From Thereva unica (Eukaryota; Arthropoda; Insecta; Diptera; Therevidae), in the NCBI GenBank assembly GCA_949987705.1, contig CATLJY010000847.1, positions 1 to 64,000 of the forward strand: a stretch of DNA of 64,000 bases, given 5' to 3'. The translations under genes were made by a program, and so were the position numbers. Of this stretch, positions 45,047-56,066 are shown in pieces. The notes beneath the pieces are model-generated. The model was not told the origin of the DNA, searched no databases, and was given only the letters and a program-made list of their open reading frames with translations. Numbering within the stretch: position 1 is the first letter of the stretch; each line of letters starts with the position of its first letter.

Positions 45047-46403
45047 TTTTATTTTACTCACACTGTTTGTCGTCAAATCTTGGAAGTTAAATTTGACCCA
45101 CTTCCCGGTTTCGGATAGAGCTGAAATTTTGCATACACGTTTAGTTTGGATAACAATGCAATCTGGCCATTTTGTAAAAATATCAAGATGGCGGTTCCAA
45201 AATGGCGCCCGATTTTTGAAATTGTGCTCCGCGGCCCTTTGAAATGGGTATCAAATGAAAGGATATGACAGGTAGAACACAATAAGCTATGTGGCGTCAT
45301 TCCAAATTCAAAATGGCGGACAACACTTACACTGTTTGTCGTCAAATCTTGGAAGTTAAATTTGACCCACTTCCCGGTTTCGGATAGAGCTGAAATTTTG
45401 CATACACGTTTAGTTTGGATGACAATGCAATCTGGCCATTTTGTAAAAATATCATGATGGCGGTTCCAAAATGGCGCCCGATTTTTGAAATTGTGCTCCG
45501 CGGCCCTCTGACATGGGTATCAAATGAAAGGATATGACAGGTAGAACACAATAAGCTATGTGGCGTCATTCTAAATTCAAAATGGCGGCCAAAACTTGCA
45601 CTGTTTGTCGTCAAATCTTGGAAGTTAAATTTGACCCACTTCCCGGTTTCGGATAGAGCTGAAATTTTGCATACACGTTTAGTTTGGGTGACAATTCAAT
45701 CTGGCCATATTGTAAAAATATCAAGATGGCGGTTCCAAAATGGCGCCCGATTTTTGAAATTGTGCTCCGCGGCCCTCTGACATGGGTATCAAATGAAAGG
45801 ATATGACAGGTAGAACACAATAAGCTATGTGGCGTCATTCCAAATTCAAAATGGCGGCCAACACTTACACTGTTTGTCGTCAAATCTTGGAAGTTAAATT
45901 TGACCCACTTCCCGGGTTCGGATAGAGCTGAAATTTTGCATACACGTTTAGTTTGGATGACAATGCAATCTGGCCATTTTGTAAAAATATCAAGATGGCG
46001 GTTCCAAAATGGCGCCCGATTTTTGAAATTGTGCTCCGCGGCCCTCTGACATGGGTATTAAATGAAAGGATATGACAGGTAGAACACAATAAGCTATGTG
46101 GCGTCATTCCAAATTCAAAATGGCGGCCAACACTTACACTGTTTGTCGTCAAATCTTGGAAGTTAAATTTGACCCACTTCCCGATTTCGGATAGAGCTGA
46201 AATTTTGCATACACGTTTAGTTTGGATGACAATGCAATCTGGCCATTTTGTAAAAATATCAAGATGGCGGATCCAAAATGGCGCCCGATTTTTAAAATTG
46301 TGCTCCGCGTCCCTCTGACATGGGTATCAAATGAAAGGATATGACAGGTAGGACACAATAAGCTATGTGGCGTCATTCCAAATTCAAAATGGCGGCCAAC
46401 ACT
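45047..46403 (-). repeat. 269-bp satellite in SatE-2, five units
   Basis: Units repeat every 269 bp. Each has AAGATGGCGGTTCC, AAAATGGCGCCCG and AAAATGGCGGCC plus the core CATGGGTATCAAATGAAAGG and GGTAGAACACAATAAGC. Unit-specific variants (for example CATGATGGCGG in the second unit, CCCGGGTTCGG in the fourth) recur in the same order in SatE-3. Confidence 0.93.
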
Positions 46404-46959
46404 AAATTGCGGAAAGCTTATAATAGACTAAAAAGTAGAAAATATAACCGATCAACTACCAATTTTGCACACACTCGTAGTTCGGGTGGTTAATGTGTAT
46501 GAATGATGAGATGAATAGTTGAGTTAAGGGTGAGTTGATAATAAAGAAGCAATACACGTTACAAAAAATCACAAACAAACACAGAGATACTGCTGTCAAC
46601 TAAATTCAACTACTCAAATACTGAACTCATGTCCGTATGCATAATTTCAACTAAACCCAGGTAGCAGAGCTGAGTCGAGTTCAGTCAACCTTAACCCAAC
46701 TCGACTCCCGTTTACATGTAGTTAGACTTGGGTTCAACTTGAGTTCAACTCATCATGTATAAGTACTAAATGCAATCTGACCTTTTTGTAAAAAAATCAA
46801 GAAGACGGTTCCGAGATGGCGGCCGTTTTTGCAATTATGTTCCACCGAGCCCACGACATGGGTATCAAATGAATACAGTAAACTGTGTGACGTAATTTTA
46901 AATCTAATAGAATTGCCATCATAAAATGGCGGAATACATATAATAAACTAAAAAGTAGA

Positions 46960-47345
46960 AAATAAAATAAATGGTTAAAAAAATTGTTTAAAAAAAATTC
47001 TTTACATTAACTAAAAAATGTACTGAAAAGTAAAAAATAAAAAATATTTTAAAGAAAGCGTGAAATTTCAATTTTAATGAAAAAGTTAATTAAAAGAATG
47101 GCGCATTTTTCATCAAAAAATTTTGTTAGAATTTGAAATTAACAAAGCAAAAAATTGAGGGTTATTGTAAATCTCACGCGATTTAAAGTTATATTTTCAA
47201 TTTTTGATGAAAAATGCGCCATTCTTTTAATTAACTTTTTCATTAAAATTGAAATTTCACGCTTTCTTTAAAATATTTTTTATTTTTTACTTTTCAGTAC
47301 ATTTTTTAGTTAATGTAAAGAATTTTTTTTAAAAAATTTTTTTAA
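46960..47345. repeat. terminal hairpin of SatE-2
   Basis: Arms of about 150 bp pair almost perfectly around a loop of about 85 bp. The inner arms start AAAGAAAGCGTGAAATTTCA. One loop base differs from SatE-3. Confidence 0.9.
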
Positions 47346-47431
47346 CCATTTATTTTATTTTTTAATTTATGAGGTAAAATAGCAAGCCACCTTTTGGTTT
47401 TGGTACTAAAAATGGGCTTGGTTCCCTTTTT

Positions 47432-49908
47432 AAATTCTTTTATTTAACTTGCACTGTTTGTCGTCAAATCTTGGAAGTTAAATTTGACCCACTTCCCGGT
47501 TTCGGATAGAGCTGAAATTTTGCATACACGTTTAGTTTGGATGACAATGCAATCTGGCCATTTTGTAAAAATATCAAGATAGCGGTTCCAAAATGGCGCC
47601 CGCTTTTATTTTACTCACACTGTTTGTCGTCAAATCTTGGAAGTTAAATTTGACCCACTTCCCGGTTTCGGATAGAGCTGAAATTTTGCATACACGTTTA
47701 GTTTGGATAACAATGCAATCTGGCCATTTTGTAAAAATATCAAGATGGCGGTTCCAAAATGGCGCCCGATTTTTGAAATTGTGCTCCGCGGCCCTTTGAA
47801 ATGGGTATCAAATGAAAGGATATGACAGGTAAAACACAATAAGCTATGTGGCGTCATTCCAAATTCAAAATGGCGGACAACACTTACACTGTTTGTCGTC
47901 AAATCTTGGAAGTTAAATTTGACCCACTTCCCGGTTTCGGATAGAGCTGAAATTTTGCATACACGTTTAGTTTGGATGACAATGCAATCTGGCCATTTTG
48001 TAAAAATATCATGATGGCGGTTCCAAAATGGCGCCCGATTTTTGAAATTGTGCTCCGCGGCCCTCTGACATGGGTATCAAATGAAAGGATATGACAGGTA
48101 GAACACAATAAGCTATGTGGCGTCATTCTAAATTCAAAATGGCGGCCAACACTTGCACTGTTTGTCGTCAAATCTTGGAAGTTAAATTTGACCCACTTCC
48201 CGGTTTCGGATAGAGCTGAAATTTTGCATACACGTTTAGTTTGGGTGACAATTCAATCTGGCCATATTGTAAAAATATCAAGATGGCGGTTCCAAAATGG
48301 CGCCCGATTTTTGAAATTGTGCTCCGCGGCCCTCTGACATGGGTATCAAATGAAAGGATATGACAGGTAGAACACAATAAGCTATGTGGCGTCATTCCAA
48401 ATTCAAAATGGCGGCCAACACTTACACTGTTTGTCGTCAAATCTTGGAAGTTAAATTTGACCCACTTCCCGGGTTCGGATAGAGCTGAAATTTTGCATAC
48501 ACGTTTAGTTTGGATGACAATGCAATCTGGCCATTTTGTAAAAATATCAAGATGGCGGTTCCAAAATGGCGCCCGATTTTTGAAATTGTGCTCCGCGGCC
48601 CTCTGACATGGGTATTAAATGAAAGGATATGACAGGTAGAACACAATAAGCTATGTGGCGTCATTCCAAATTCAAAATGGCGGCCAACACTTACACTGTT
48701 TGTCGTCAAATCTTGGAAGTTAAATTTGACCCACTTCCCGATTTCGGATAGAGCTGAAATTTTGCATACACGTTTAGTTTGGATGACAATGCAATCTGGC
48801 CATTTTGTAAAAATATCAAGATGGCGGATCCAAAATGGCGCCCGATTTTTAAAATTGTGCTCCGCGTCCCTCTGACATGGGTATCAAATGAAAGGATATG
48901 ACAGGTAGGACACAATAAGCTATGTGGCGTCATTCCAAATTCAAAATGGCGGCCAACACTAAATTGCGGAAAGCTTATAATAGACTAAAAAGTAGAAAAT
49001 ATAACCGATCAACTACCAATTTTGCACACACTCGTAGTTCGGGTGGTTAATGTGTATGAATGATGAGATGAATAGTTGAGTTAAGGGTGAGTTGATAATA
49101 AAGAAGCAATACACGTTACAAAAAATCACAAACAAACACAGAGATACTGCTGTCAACTAAATTCAACTACTCAAATACTGAACTCATGTCCGTATGCATA
49201 ATTTCAACTAAACCCAGGTAGCAGAGCTGAGTAGAGTTCAGTCAACCTTAACCCAACTCGACTCCCGTTTACATGTAGTTAGACTTGGGTTCAACTTGAG
49301 TTCAACTCATCATGTATAAGTACTAAATGCAATCTGACCTTTTTGTAAAAAAATCAAGAAGACGGTTCCGAGATGGCGGCCGTTTTTGCAATTATGTTCC
49401 ACCGAGCCACGACATGGGTATCAAATGAATACAGTAAACTGTGTGACGTAATTTTAAATCTAATAGAATTGCCATCATAAAATGGCGGAATACATATAAT
49501 AAACTAAAAAGTAGAAAATAAAATAAATGGTTAAAAAAATTTTTTAAAAAAAATTCTTTACATTAACTAAAAAATGTACTGAAAAGTAAAAAATAAAAAA
49601 TATTTTAAAGAAAGCGTGAAATTTCAATTTTAATGAAAAAGTTAATTAAAAGAATGGCGCATTTTTCATCAAAAAATTTTGTTAGAATTTGAAATTAACA
49701 AAGCAAAAAATTGAGGGTTATTGTAAATCTCACGCGATTTACAGTTATATTTTCAATTTTTGATGAAAAATGCGCCATTCTTTTAATTAACTTTTTCATT
49801 AAAATTGAAATTTCACGCTTTCTTTAAAATATTTTTTATTTTTTACTTTTCAGTACATTTTTTAGTTAATGTAAAGAATTTTTTTTAAAAAATTTCTTTA
49901 ACCATTTA
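47432..49908 (+). mobile_element. SatE-3
   Basis: 2477 bp, nearly identical to SatE-2 (offset 2557), in the same orientation and only about 75 bp from its end. The intervening 47357-47431 is Tc1 arm sequence, and the Tc1 arm continues after it at about 49916. So this is a second junction in the same arm rather than a simple tandem copy. The satellite is at 47604-48960 and the hairpin at about 49515-49900. Confidence 0.88.
47604..48960 (-). repeat. 269-bp satellite in SatE-3, five units
   Basis: Same five units, same order and same unit-specific variants as in SatE-2. Confidence 0.93.
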
Positions 49909-49941
49909 TTTCATTTCCGAATAACTTCAATAAACGAAACT

Positions 49942-50501
49942 AAAAAGCAACGAAAAACAATTCAATTTAGATGGACCCAATGGTTACAATTACTATTGGC
50001 GCGACCTACGGCATGAAATACGAATTTTGTCAAAGCGAGCATCAGGTGGAGGATCAGTGATGATTTGGGCAGCATTTAAAGGAACATTAAATTTTGAAAT
50101 TTTCGTTAATGGGAGAATGAATGCACAAGCTTATCAAGAAATGCTTGGGGAACATCTTCTTCCATTTATCACCATTTGTGAAGATCTTAATTTCATTTGC
50201 CAACAGGATAATGCGCCTATTCACAATGCGCATATCTCTAAAATATGGTTCAGGGAATATGGAATTCCAGTAATGCAGTGGCCGACCCTAACCCCGGACT
50301 TAACCCCAAAGAAAACCTATGGGGCATGCTAGCGAGGGATGTTTACAACAAAGAGAAACCAGGGATGCTGGAGAGTTAAAATCAAGAATAACGTCGTCTT
50401 GGGAAGACATTTCTGTTCAGGACCTCCAGAATCTAACCCAGGGTATACCAAAGCGCCTTATTGAAGTTATTCGGAAAAAAGGGAACAAAACCCATTATTA
50501 G
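49942..50501 (+). pseudogene. Tc1-like transposase, C-terminal half
   Basis: Reads NEKQFNLDGPNGYNYYWRDL, then GGGSVMIWAAFKGTLNF, QQDNAPIHNAHISKIWF (second catalytic Asp) and WPTLTPDLTPK. The frame then shifts around KENLWGMLARDVYNKEKPGM, and ends with SSWEDISVQDLQNLTQGIPK. This is the DDE catalytic fold of Tc1. The DNA-binding half and the first catalytic Asp are absent and there are two frameshifts, so it is inactive. Confidence 0.88.
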
Positions 50502-50768
50502 TACCCAAACCAAAAGGTGGCTTGCTATTTTACCTCATAAATTAAAAAATAATAATTTCGTCCCTATAATTATTCACAGGTTCTACAAGGCAATTTTTCA
50601 AAAAAATTCTTTAAACCGAGTACCTTTAGCTGCAGATAACTTCTAACAATTGGTAAAATGTTGTCAATAATAAGCCTTAAAAATAAGCAAAAAGGTTCCT
50701 TCTTTTCAGTTTCAATTTATAAAAGATCAGTAAATATTTACTTGTCCCTATTGTTTTTCACAGGTGTG
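50445..50768 (-). repeat. right arm of the fold-back Tc1 element
   Basis: Reverse complement of the three left-arm pieces, including the last transposase codons (GGTTTGGGTACTAATAATGG on the minus strand). Confidence 0.85.
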
Positions 50769-50770
50769 TA

Positions 50771-51300
50771 CTTATAATTTGTTCACCAATGGCATATAAA
50801 TTATTTTGCACTGAGACTTAATCAACGAAAGAGGCTGAGTCCTTGTTGGTACCCGGTTTATATATATCCTACAAAGTGGTACTTAGGCGAACTGCATTAC
50901 CAAAGTACACAAATTTTCGTATATCCTTATACCAAGAATATTCCTTGAAATAATTATTTTCATTAATTTTCTAAAATTATTTTCAAAATTTTTCATATTA
51001 TATGCAATTTTATATTTTTCTTTTTCTAATATTTTCATTAATTTCGAAAATGCATATAATTCATATTTTACGAACTTCCGCCATCCATTTTTACATAATT
51101 ATTTTGTATCTCGCTCTATTTTTACATAATTGGCTTCTCTTTTACTCTTATTGGCCTTATGTAAAAATATCCATTTTACAATATCTTTTTTCATATATAT
51201 ATATATATGTATTCATCGTTTTTTATGGCAGTTCCACTGAATTCACCATACAAAATAACATCATACGGCGAAGTTGTTTTATGCGGCAACATAAAGTGTG
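50771..51300. other. AT-rich stretch, short (TA)n
   Basis: No supported gene; the 99-codon frame at 51002 is a compositional artefact. (AT)n at about 51196-51208. It may include the outer part of the errantivirus-type LTR. Confidence 0.35.
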
Positions 51301-51716
51301 ACCTTTTAATCCGACGTCAAGATTCGGTGCGCGAGTTAATAAATCGTTATCACCGTTTGATAAAAAAAAAAATATAAAACTATTATTCTTTAAACTTATT
51401 TATTCCGAAATTACAACTGTTCTGCTACAAGTTAAAATATTAACTGATTCTAATTAGAATTTTTGCATTACTTTAGGTGACAAAGATTTTATTATAACAT
51501 AATTTTCTGTGGAAAATTGTCTACAGTGAAACCTGAGCTTTAGGAATGTGAATTAAAAGCATACCTTGGAATAATTTTATAGTTTTGCTAATATGACAAT
51601 TTCTGAAGGAAATTGTCCAGACAAAATTATTAAGAAATATATAAAATGAGATTAAAGGAATGTTATGGGAAAAATGATTTGTTGGCGGCACGTGCCTTGG
51701 TGTAGGGTACGTAACT
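51300..51716 (-). repeat. errantivirus-type 3' LTR, outer limit uncertain
   Basis: On the minus strand, a purine tract (AAGGGGGGAGG, about 51717-51727) is followed by AGTTACGTACCCTACACC, a gypsy-type LTR start. An AATAAATAA lies near 51390-51400. The other end was not found. Confidence 0.55.
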
Positions 51717-53000
51717 CCTCCCCCCTTACTGTAGCGATGGCCAGAGAAAAATAGGCCTCTGGGCTCCTTCTGTGGGATGCTGGATGCTGCTGCTATCTGG
51801 ATCTCTGGGTTGGTAAAAGTATATTTCTTCCTTCGGATTTGATATGTTATTACTGCCAAAATGATTCCAACTGCTATAATGATTGTAGTATAATTTAATT
51901 GATTTAATGTTGATGATTTTGCTAATAGAATTTCGATGGCTTCCTTATTTTGGATGTGGTAAGTTTTTAGTTTTTGCAGGCTTAGATGTTCGGTTAAAGA
52001 TGAAGCGGTGCTGTTTTTAAATATGGCTGGAAGGATGTGGACTTCGTCCCAATGGATGCTAGTTTTTCTCGCGTATGCAATACCATTGAATTGGATGCTG
52101 CAGTTATCGATGTGTAGTAGAAAAGTTCCTTTTAGACTTCGATGGTTGAATTCGCATGTTGAATTTATCTCCGTTTCAGGCACATTGATGAGGACGATGA
52201 AATTAGGTTCTGGTTCCAGGATCTCTGTTGTAATATAATTTTCGATCAAGTCGCATTTGGCTGCTTCGTTATTTAGGAGTTTTCCGATGCATGCTGATTC
52301 GCTGGTGTTCTCCTTCAGGCTGGATTCTTCACATATATAAATTCCTTCTATTTTTCTACACCTTTCATCAAAATATTGAATATTTTGTTGGTTATGGATA
52401 ATATAGGGTTTGGTGGATATTTTCTTGGTACTGTTTATTGGTAAAGGGATTATGTGCAATAGGGAGTATGTTTCTTGGGAAAGTATCGGGACTTGGATAT
52501 TAAAAATGATGTTAGTATGGTTATAGTATGCCTGGAGACCTAGTAATTCGTATAAATGTTCAATTGATATCAATTTTAAAGACTGTTTTTCGAGAACCTG
52601 ATAAATTTCTAAGATTTCTTCAGGATCTAGAATTTGCTTCGATATTATATTAAGTCGAGCAAGTACCAATGTTTCTGCGAGACCAGTTAAGTGTGAATTC
52701 AGTAAGTCTATATTGTAATTTATTACATTTATATATTGTACCTATATATTTTAAGGACTCTTCTTCAGATTTAATTTTGTTATTAACATTTTCGTGATAG
52801 TGATTCAAATATTCTTCAAATTATTTGCTGTTCATTAATATGTGTTGTAATATTTTCAAACCTTTTTATCATGGCATTATTTATATTAATTTGTTTATTT
52901 AAATCAGTTTTTAACGTATTTTGGTTTGCCATTATGTTATCTATTTCTTTGTTAAGTCGATTTGCATCTTCAGCGTCCATGTTCCCTGTTATACCTTTTT
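51521..53000 (-). pseudogene. errantivirus-type env (F-like), C-terminal part
   Basis: Two frames: 53007-52816 with GITGNMDAEDANRL, the conserved region after the fusion peptide in insect F-like Env proteins, and 52669-51521 with the ectodomain and a transmembrane segment YTTIIIAVGIILAVITY followed by RRKK. There is a gap in frame between 52669 and 52816. The frame runs through the polypurine tract into the LTR before stopping. The N-terminal part lies beyond LINE J2 (59903-60606). Interrupted and non-functional. No matching pol was found nearby. Confidence 0.75.
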
Positions 53001-54157
53001 TGAACACGTCTTCATAAGAATCAAATCCGACCTGAAGAATATATTCATCGGTTCGTTCTATATCCCCCCAATTCCGACGAATCCAACTATGACGATCTAT
53101 TGCATATAGTGGAGGAAGTTAACGATACACTCTGCGGTAATGATGTCATATTTATCCTCGGTGATTTCAATCGACCAAATATTTCTTTTATCCCCGACGA
53201 GGAAGATAATAAATTACTACCTATTAATGCAACTAATGCCGTCGATATAAAATTTATCGACACTCTTTACGGCAATGATCTTCACCAAATTATTGGGCAA
53301 CCAAATTCTTGTGGTAAATGGCTAGACCTGATCTTCACCAATTCGCACGAGGAAGTGAATACTGTACTCGTTTCCGATGAGGAAAACCTATTTTCGAACT
53401 CCATCCACCACTCCGCGTGGATCCTCGAATTTAATTCATCAATCCCCAAGCATCGTACATCACAATGCACTTGTTTACGATTATAAGAACGCGGACCTGG
53501 ACAGTATTGGTTTCGAATTATCCCGAGTCGACTGGGAGCATAGGCTAACTAGCAATGATCTTGACGTGATAGTTTCATGCTTCTATTCTATCATTTTCAA
53601 CATCATCGACAAATATGTACCCAAAATTAAAAAAACGGGATAGAGTGTCGGAGCCATGGCTGGATAGAGATACTAGATTCCTACGTAATCAAAGAAATAA
53701 ATTATACAACATGATCCAAAATAACACATATGTATGTAAACGAGAGATTGAATTCCGAGTACATTAGACTAGCCTCAGAATTTGCTGTTAGGTCTCGCGA
53801 GGCCTACTCTGCATATATTAATTCTGTTGGTTATAGTATCATAAGTGATCCTAAAAAATTCTTTGATTAGGGGAAGGTGGGGTAAGACGGGGACTTTAAG
53901 GTATTTCATAAATAAAACCATTTATTTTTAATTGTACAATGTAGGAACTTTTATTAAGAAAATAATCAGTCATTCTTCTTTTAAATTCTAATGAGTCAAA
54001 CAAAAAAATAGAATTCTTCTTATATAAATACAAACTTTAAAAAAATATCTAAATTTCCCCATCTTGCCCCATCTATAGGGCAAGACGGTGTACCCCTTTG
54101 GGTAAGATGGGGTATAGAATATTTAATCGTCGTTGTCTTCACAAACCGGACAGATAT

Positions 54158-55341
54158 CCCAACTAACAAACTCTCCAGAGAAAAACTCTTGGAAATTGTG
54201 AAATTATCTCATAAGACTCTCTTAACACTCTTCGATACCCTCAAGAAGATAGCTCTTGTAATAAGAATTAAATTAACACTCATAGTAGTATTATTATGAG
54301 ATAATAAGTCTACTAGAGTTACTAAGCCTTTCATTCTCATAATGAGATAATGTTTATACTCTTATATTGAGTGCAAGAAAACCTCTATTCTTATTGTGTC
54401 TTTTTTATTAAAGCTTTACTCTCAAAGGCTTTAACTGTCAAAAAATGTCCTTATGAGTGTTATGACACTTATAAGAAAGTTCTTACAAGACTTCAAGTAT
54501 ATCCCTTCTTATATAAATGCTCTTATGAGACGAAAAATGTTAAAACATTTATAAGAAGACTTTTATTAGTGCAAAAAGACTACCATCTCATAACCAGAAC
54601 TTTGTTCTTATAAAAAAACGTAAACCATCGAGCGGCCATACTTTCGTTTAATATAGAATTTTATACTGAAACGAAATTCCACAAATCAAGCTAATTTACC
54701 TAATTGAATATGCGCAAAGTATACAAAGTTATTTCTTTCAGATGATAAATCAATTTAAAATAAATTATTGAGCGATACTAAAGCTTTTATTTTTTTCTTA
54801 AGAAATAAAATTTCAAAAAATATGTTAAAGTTTGATTATTTTTAAAGCGCTTTGATTTTTATCGAGGTAGAATGGTTGTTATTATCGGTAAAGTTTCAAT
54901 CGCAATAAAATTGCGACTAATATTTTCGTTAAAAATCGAATTCTAAAGTTTATTATCATACATAATAAATATTAAATTCTTAAGTGTTATATTTTTCGAA
55001 TAGATTTTTATGACAGTTATTTAGAGCAAATAACTCTCATAAAAATTATTTTATTCTAAACAACATCGCCTTTCCATATATTGCTCCCTTTCTAACAGTT
55101 CTGTTAAGGAGAGTATAGCTCTTACAGCGCCCTTATAGTTACCCTTGCAAAGAGAGCTAAGGTATTTTTATAAGACAAAAATAACTCTCATAATTGTGCC
55201 ATTTAATTCTCACAACGCACTCATAAAGCACTTGTAGTGTTCTATAAGAGTAAGTTATGAGAGTGATACTCTCTTAAAAAAGTCGAATATCCTCTCATAA
55301 GACACTAGTAGAGCCTTATGAGACGAATTTTGTTACTTGGG
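54158..55341. mobile_element. 1184-bp MITE in the pogo C-terminus
   Basis: Inverted ends CCCAACTAACAAA and CCCAAGTAACAAA, with AT on both sides (54156-54157 and 55342-55343). Rich in CTCATAAG/CTTATGAG words in both orientations, over a dozen, toward both ends. No transposase. Same CCC/GGG ends and 2-bp duplication as the element at 30771. Confidence 0.75.
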
Positions 55342-55343
55342 AT

Positions 55344-56066
55344 GGACAGCTTCGTCGTCGTTATCTTCAACTCCTGCACAGCCACAATGCGCCCACTTAC
55401 CGCAGGTCTGGCAAGTGATCCATCGTTCAGTAGACTCCGAATACAACACTGACATAGACGGATACAACACTGACGTGATTTTGGCACAACTGAAACACCT
55501 GTCTCGTCACAATTATAAATTCTGTCTGGAGTAAAAGGGTGATCATCAAGCGCTTTTCCTAGCAGTTCGAAAAAATGTCCAACGGACACTCTGTTAAACC
55601 CAGCAGCACGAGCCGCTGATGTATTTTGCGGCTTTCGCAAGCTCTGGTCCGGATGGCGGTTTAAGAATCCTCGCAACCAGTCCTTACCAGCTTTTCCCTG
55701 CTCATTATTAAATTTATGTTGTTTGTGGTTACGAACTGCTAGCTCATACGCTAACTTCTGCAATTCCGAAGTTGACAAACCAAACAACCTTCCTTCCATT
55801 TCCTTGAAATAAGTGACAAGTTCTTGTTCTTCTTCTTCGGAAAAAACTGTTGAAATTGGACCCAAGGGAACCTTGACATTTTGGATACTATTTCCATTTT
55901 GTCTGGCTTGGTTAACTTTACGCTCGAGTGTGGTTTGAGGGACATTATAAATCTTGCTGGCTGATTTATAACCCTTTTTTCCATCTAAAACTTCTTGAAC
56001 GGCTAATTTCATTTTTTCTTCACTCCACCCCCCTCTGTAAGTTTTCCTTTTGTAATTTCGAACCAT
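55344..56066 (-). pseudogene. pogo-like transposase: HTH and start of DDE, with PHD-like tail
   Basis: Starts MVRNYKRKTYRGGWSEEKMK with a psq-type helix-turn-helix (YKSASKIYNVPQTTLERKV), then a CENP-B-like region (WLRGFLNRHPDQSLRKPQ) and the first DDE block RIYNCDETGVSVVPK. About 200 expected residues are then missing; the sequence passes to a Cys-rich tail WITCQTCGKWAHCGCAGVED in another frame. The MITE 54158-55341 splits the last codons; CPVCEDND and a stop follow on its other side (about 54125-54150). It cannot catalyse transposition. Confidence 0.82.

Larger units (their letters stand above)
44875..47352 (+). mobile_element. SatE-2
   Basis: 2478 bp from AAATTCTTTTATTTAAC to AACCATTTA, in a T-rich target in the left Tc1 arm. 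Order: a partial 269-bp unit, five full units, the GTTGA spacer with a relic unit, and the terminal hairpin (about 46960-47345). No coding sequence of its own. Confidence 0.88.
44653..50768 (+). mobile_element. fold-back Tc1-like element carrying two SatE copies
   Basis: TA on both sides (44651-44652 and 50769-50770). Ends CACTCCTGTGAAAAACGTTA and the mirrored CACACCTGTGAAAAACAATA. The left arm is an inverted copy of the last ~320 bp of the element, including the end of the transposase gene, and is now in three pieces (44653-44874, about 47357-47431, about 49916-49941). Without the SatE copies the element is about 1.1 kb with only the C-terminal half of a transposase. Confidence 0.85.

Noticed and set aside
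51002..51301. 99-codon ORF rich in Phe/Ile
   Set aside because: AT-rich compositional frame, no homology-like features.
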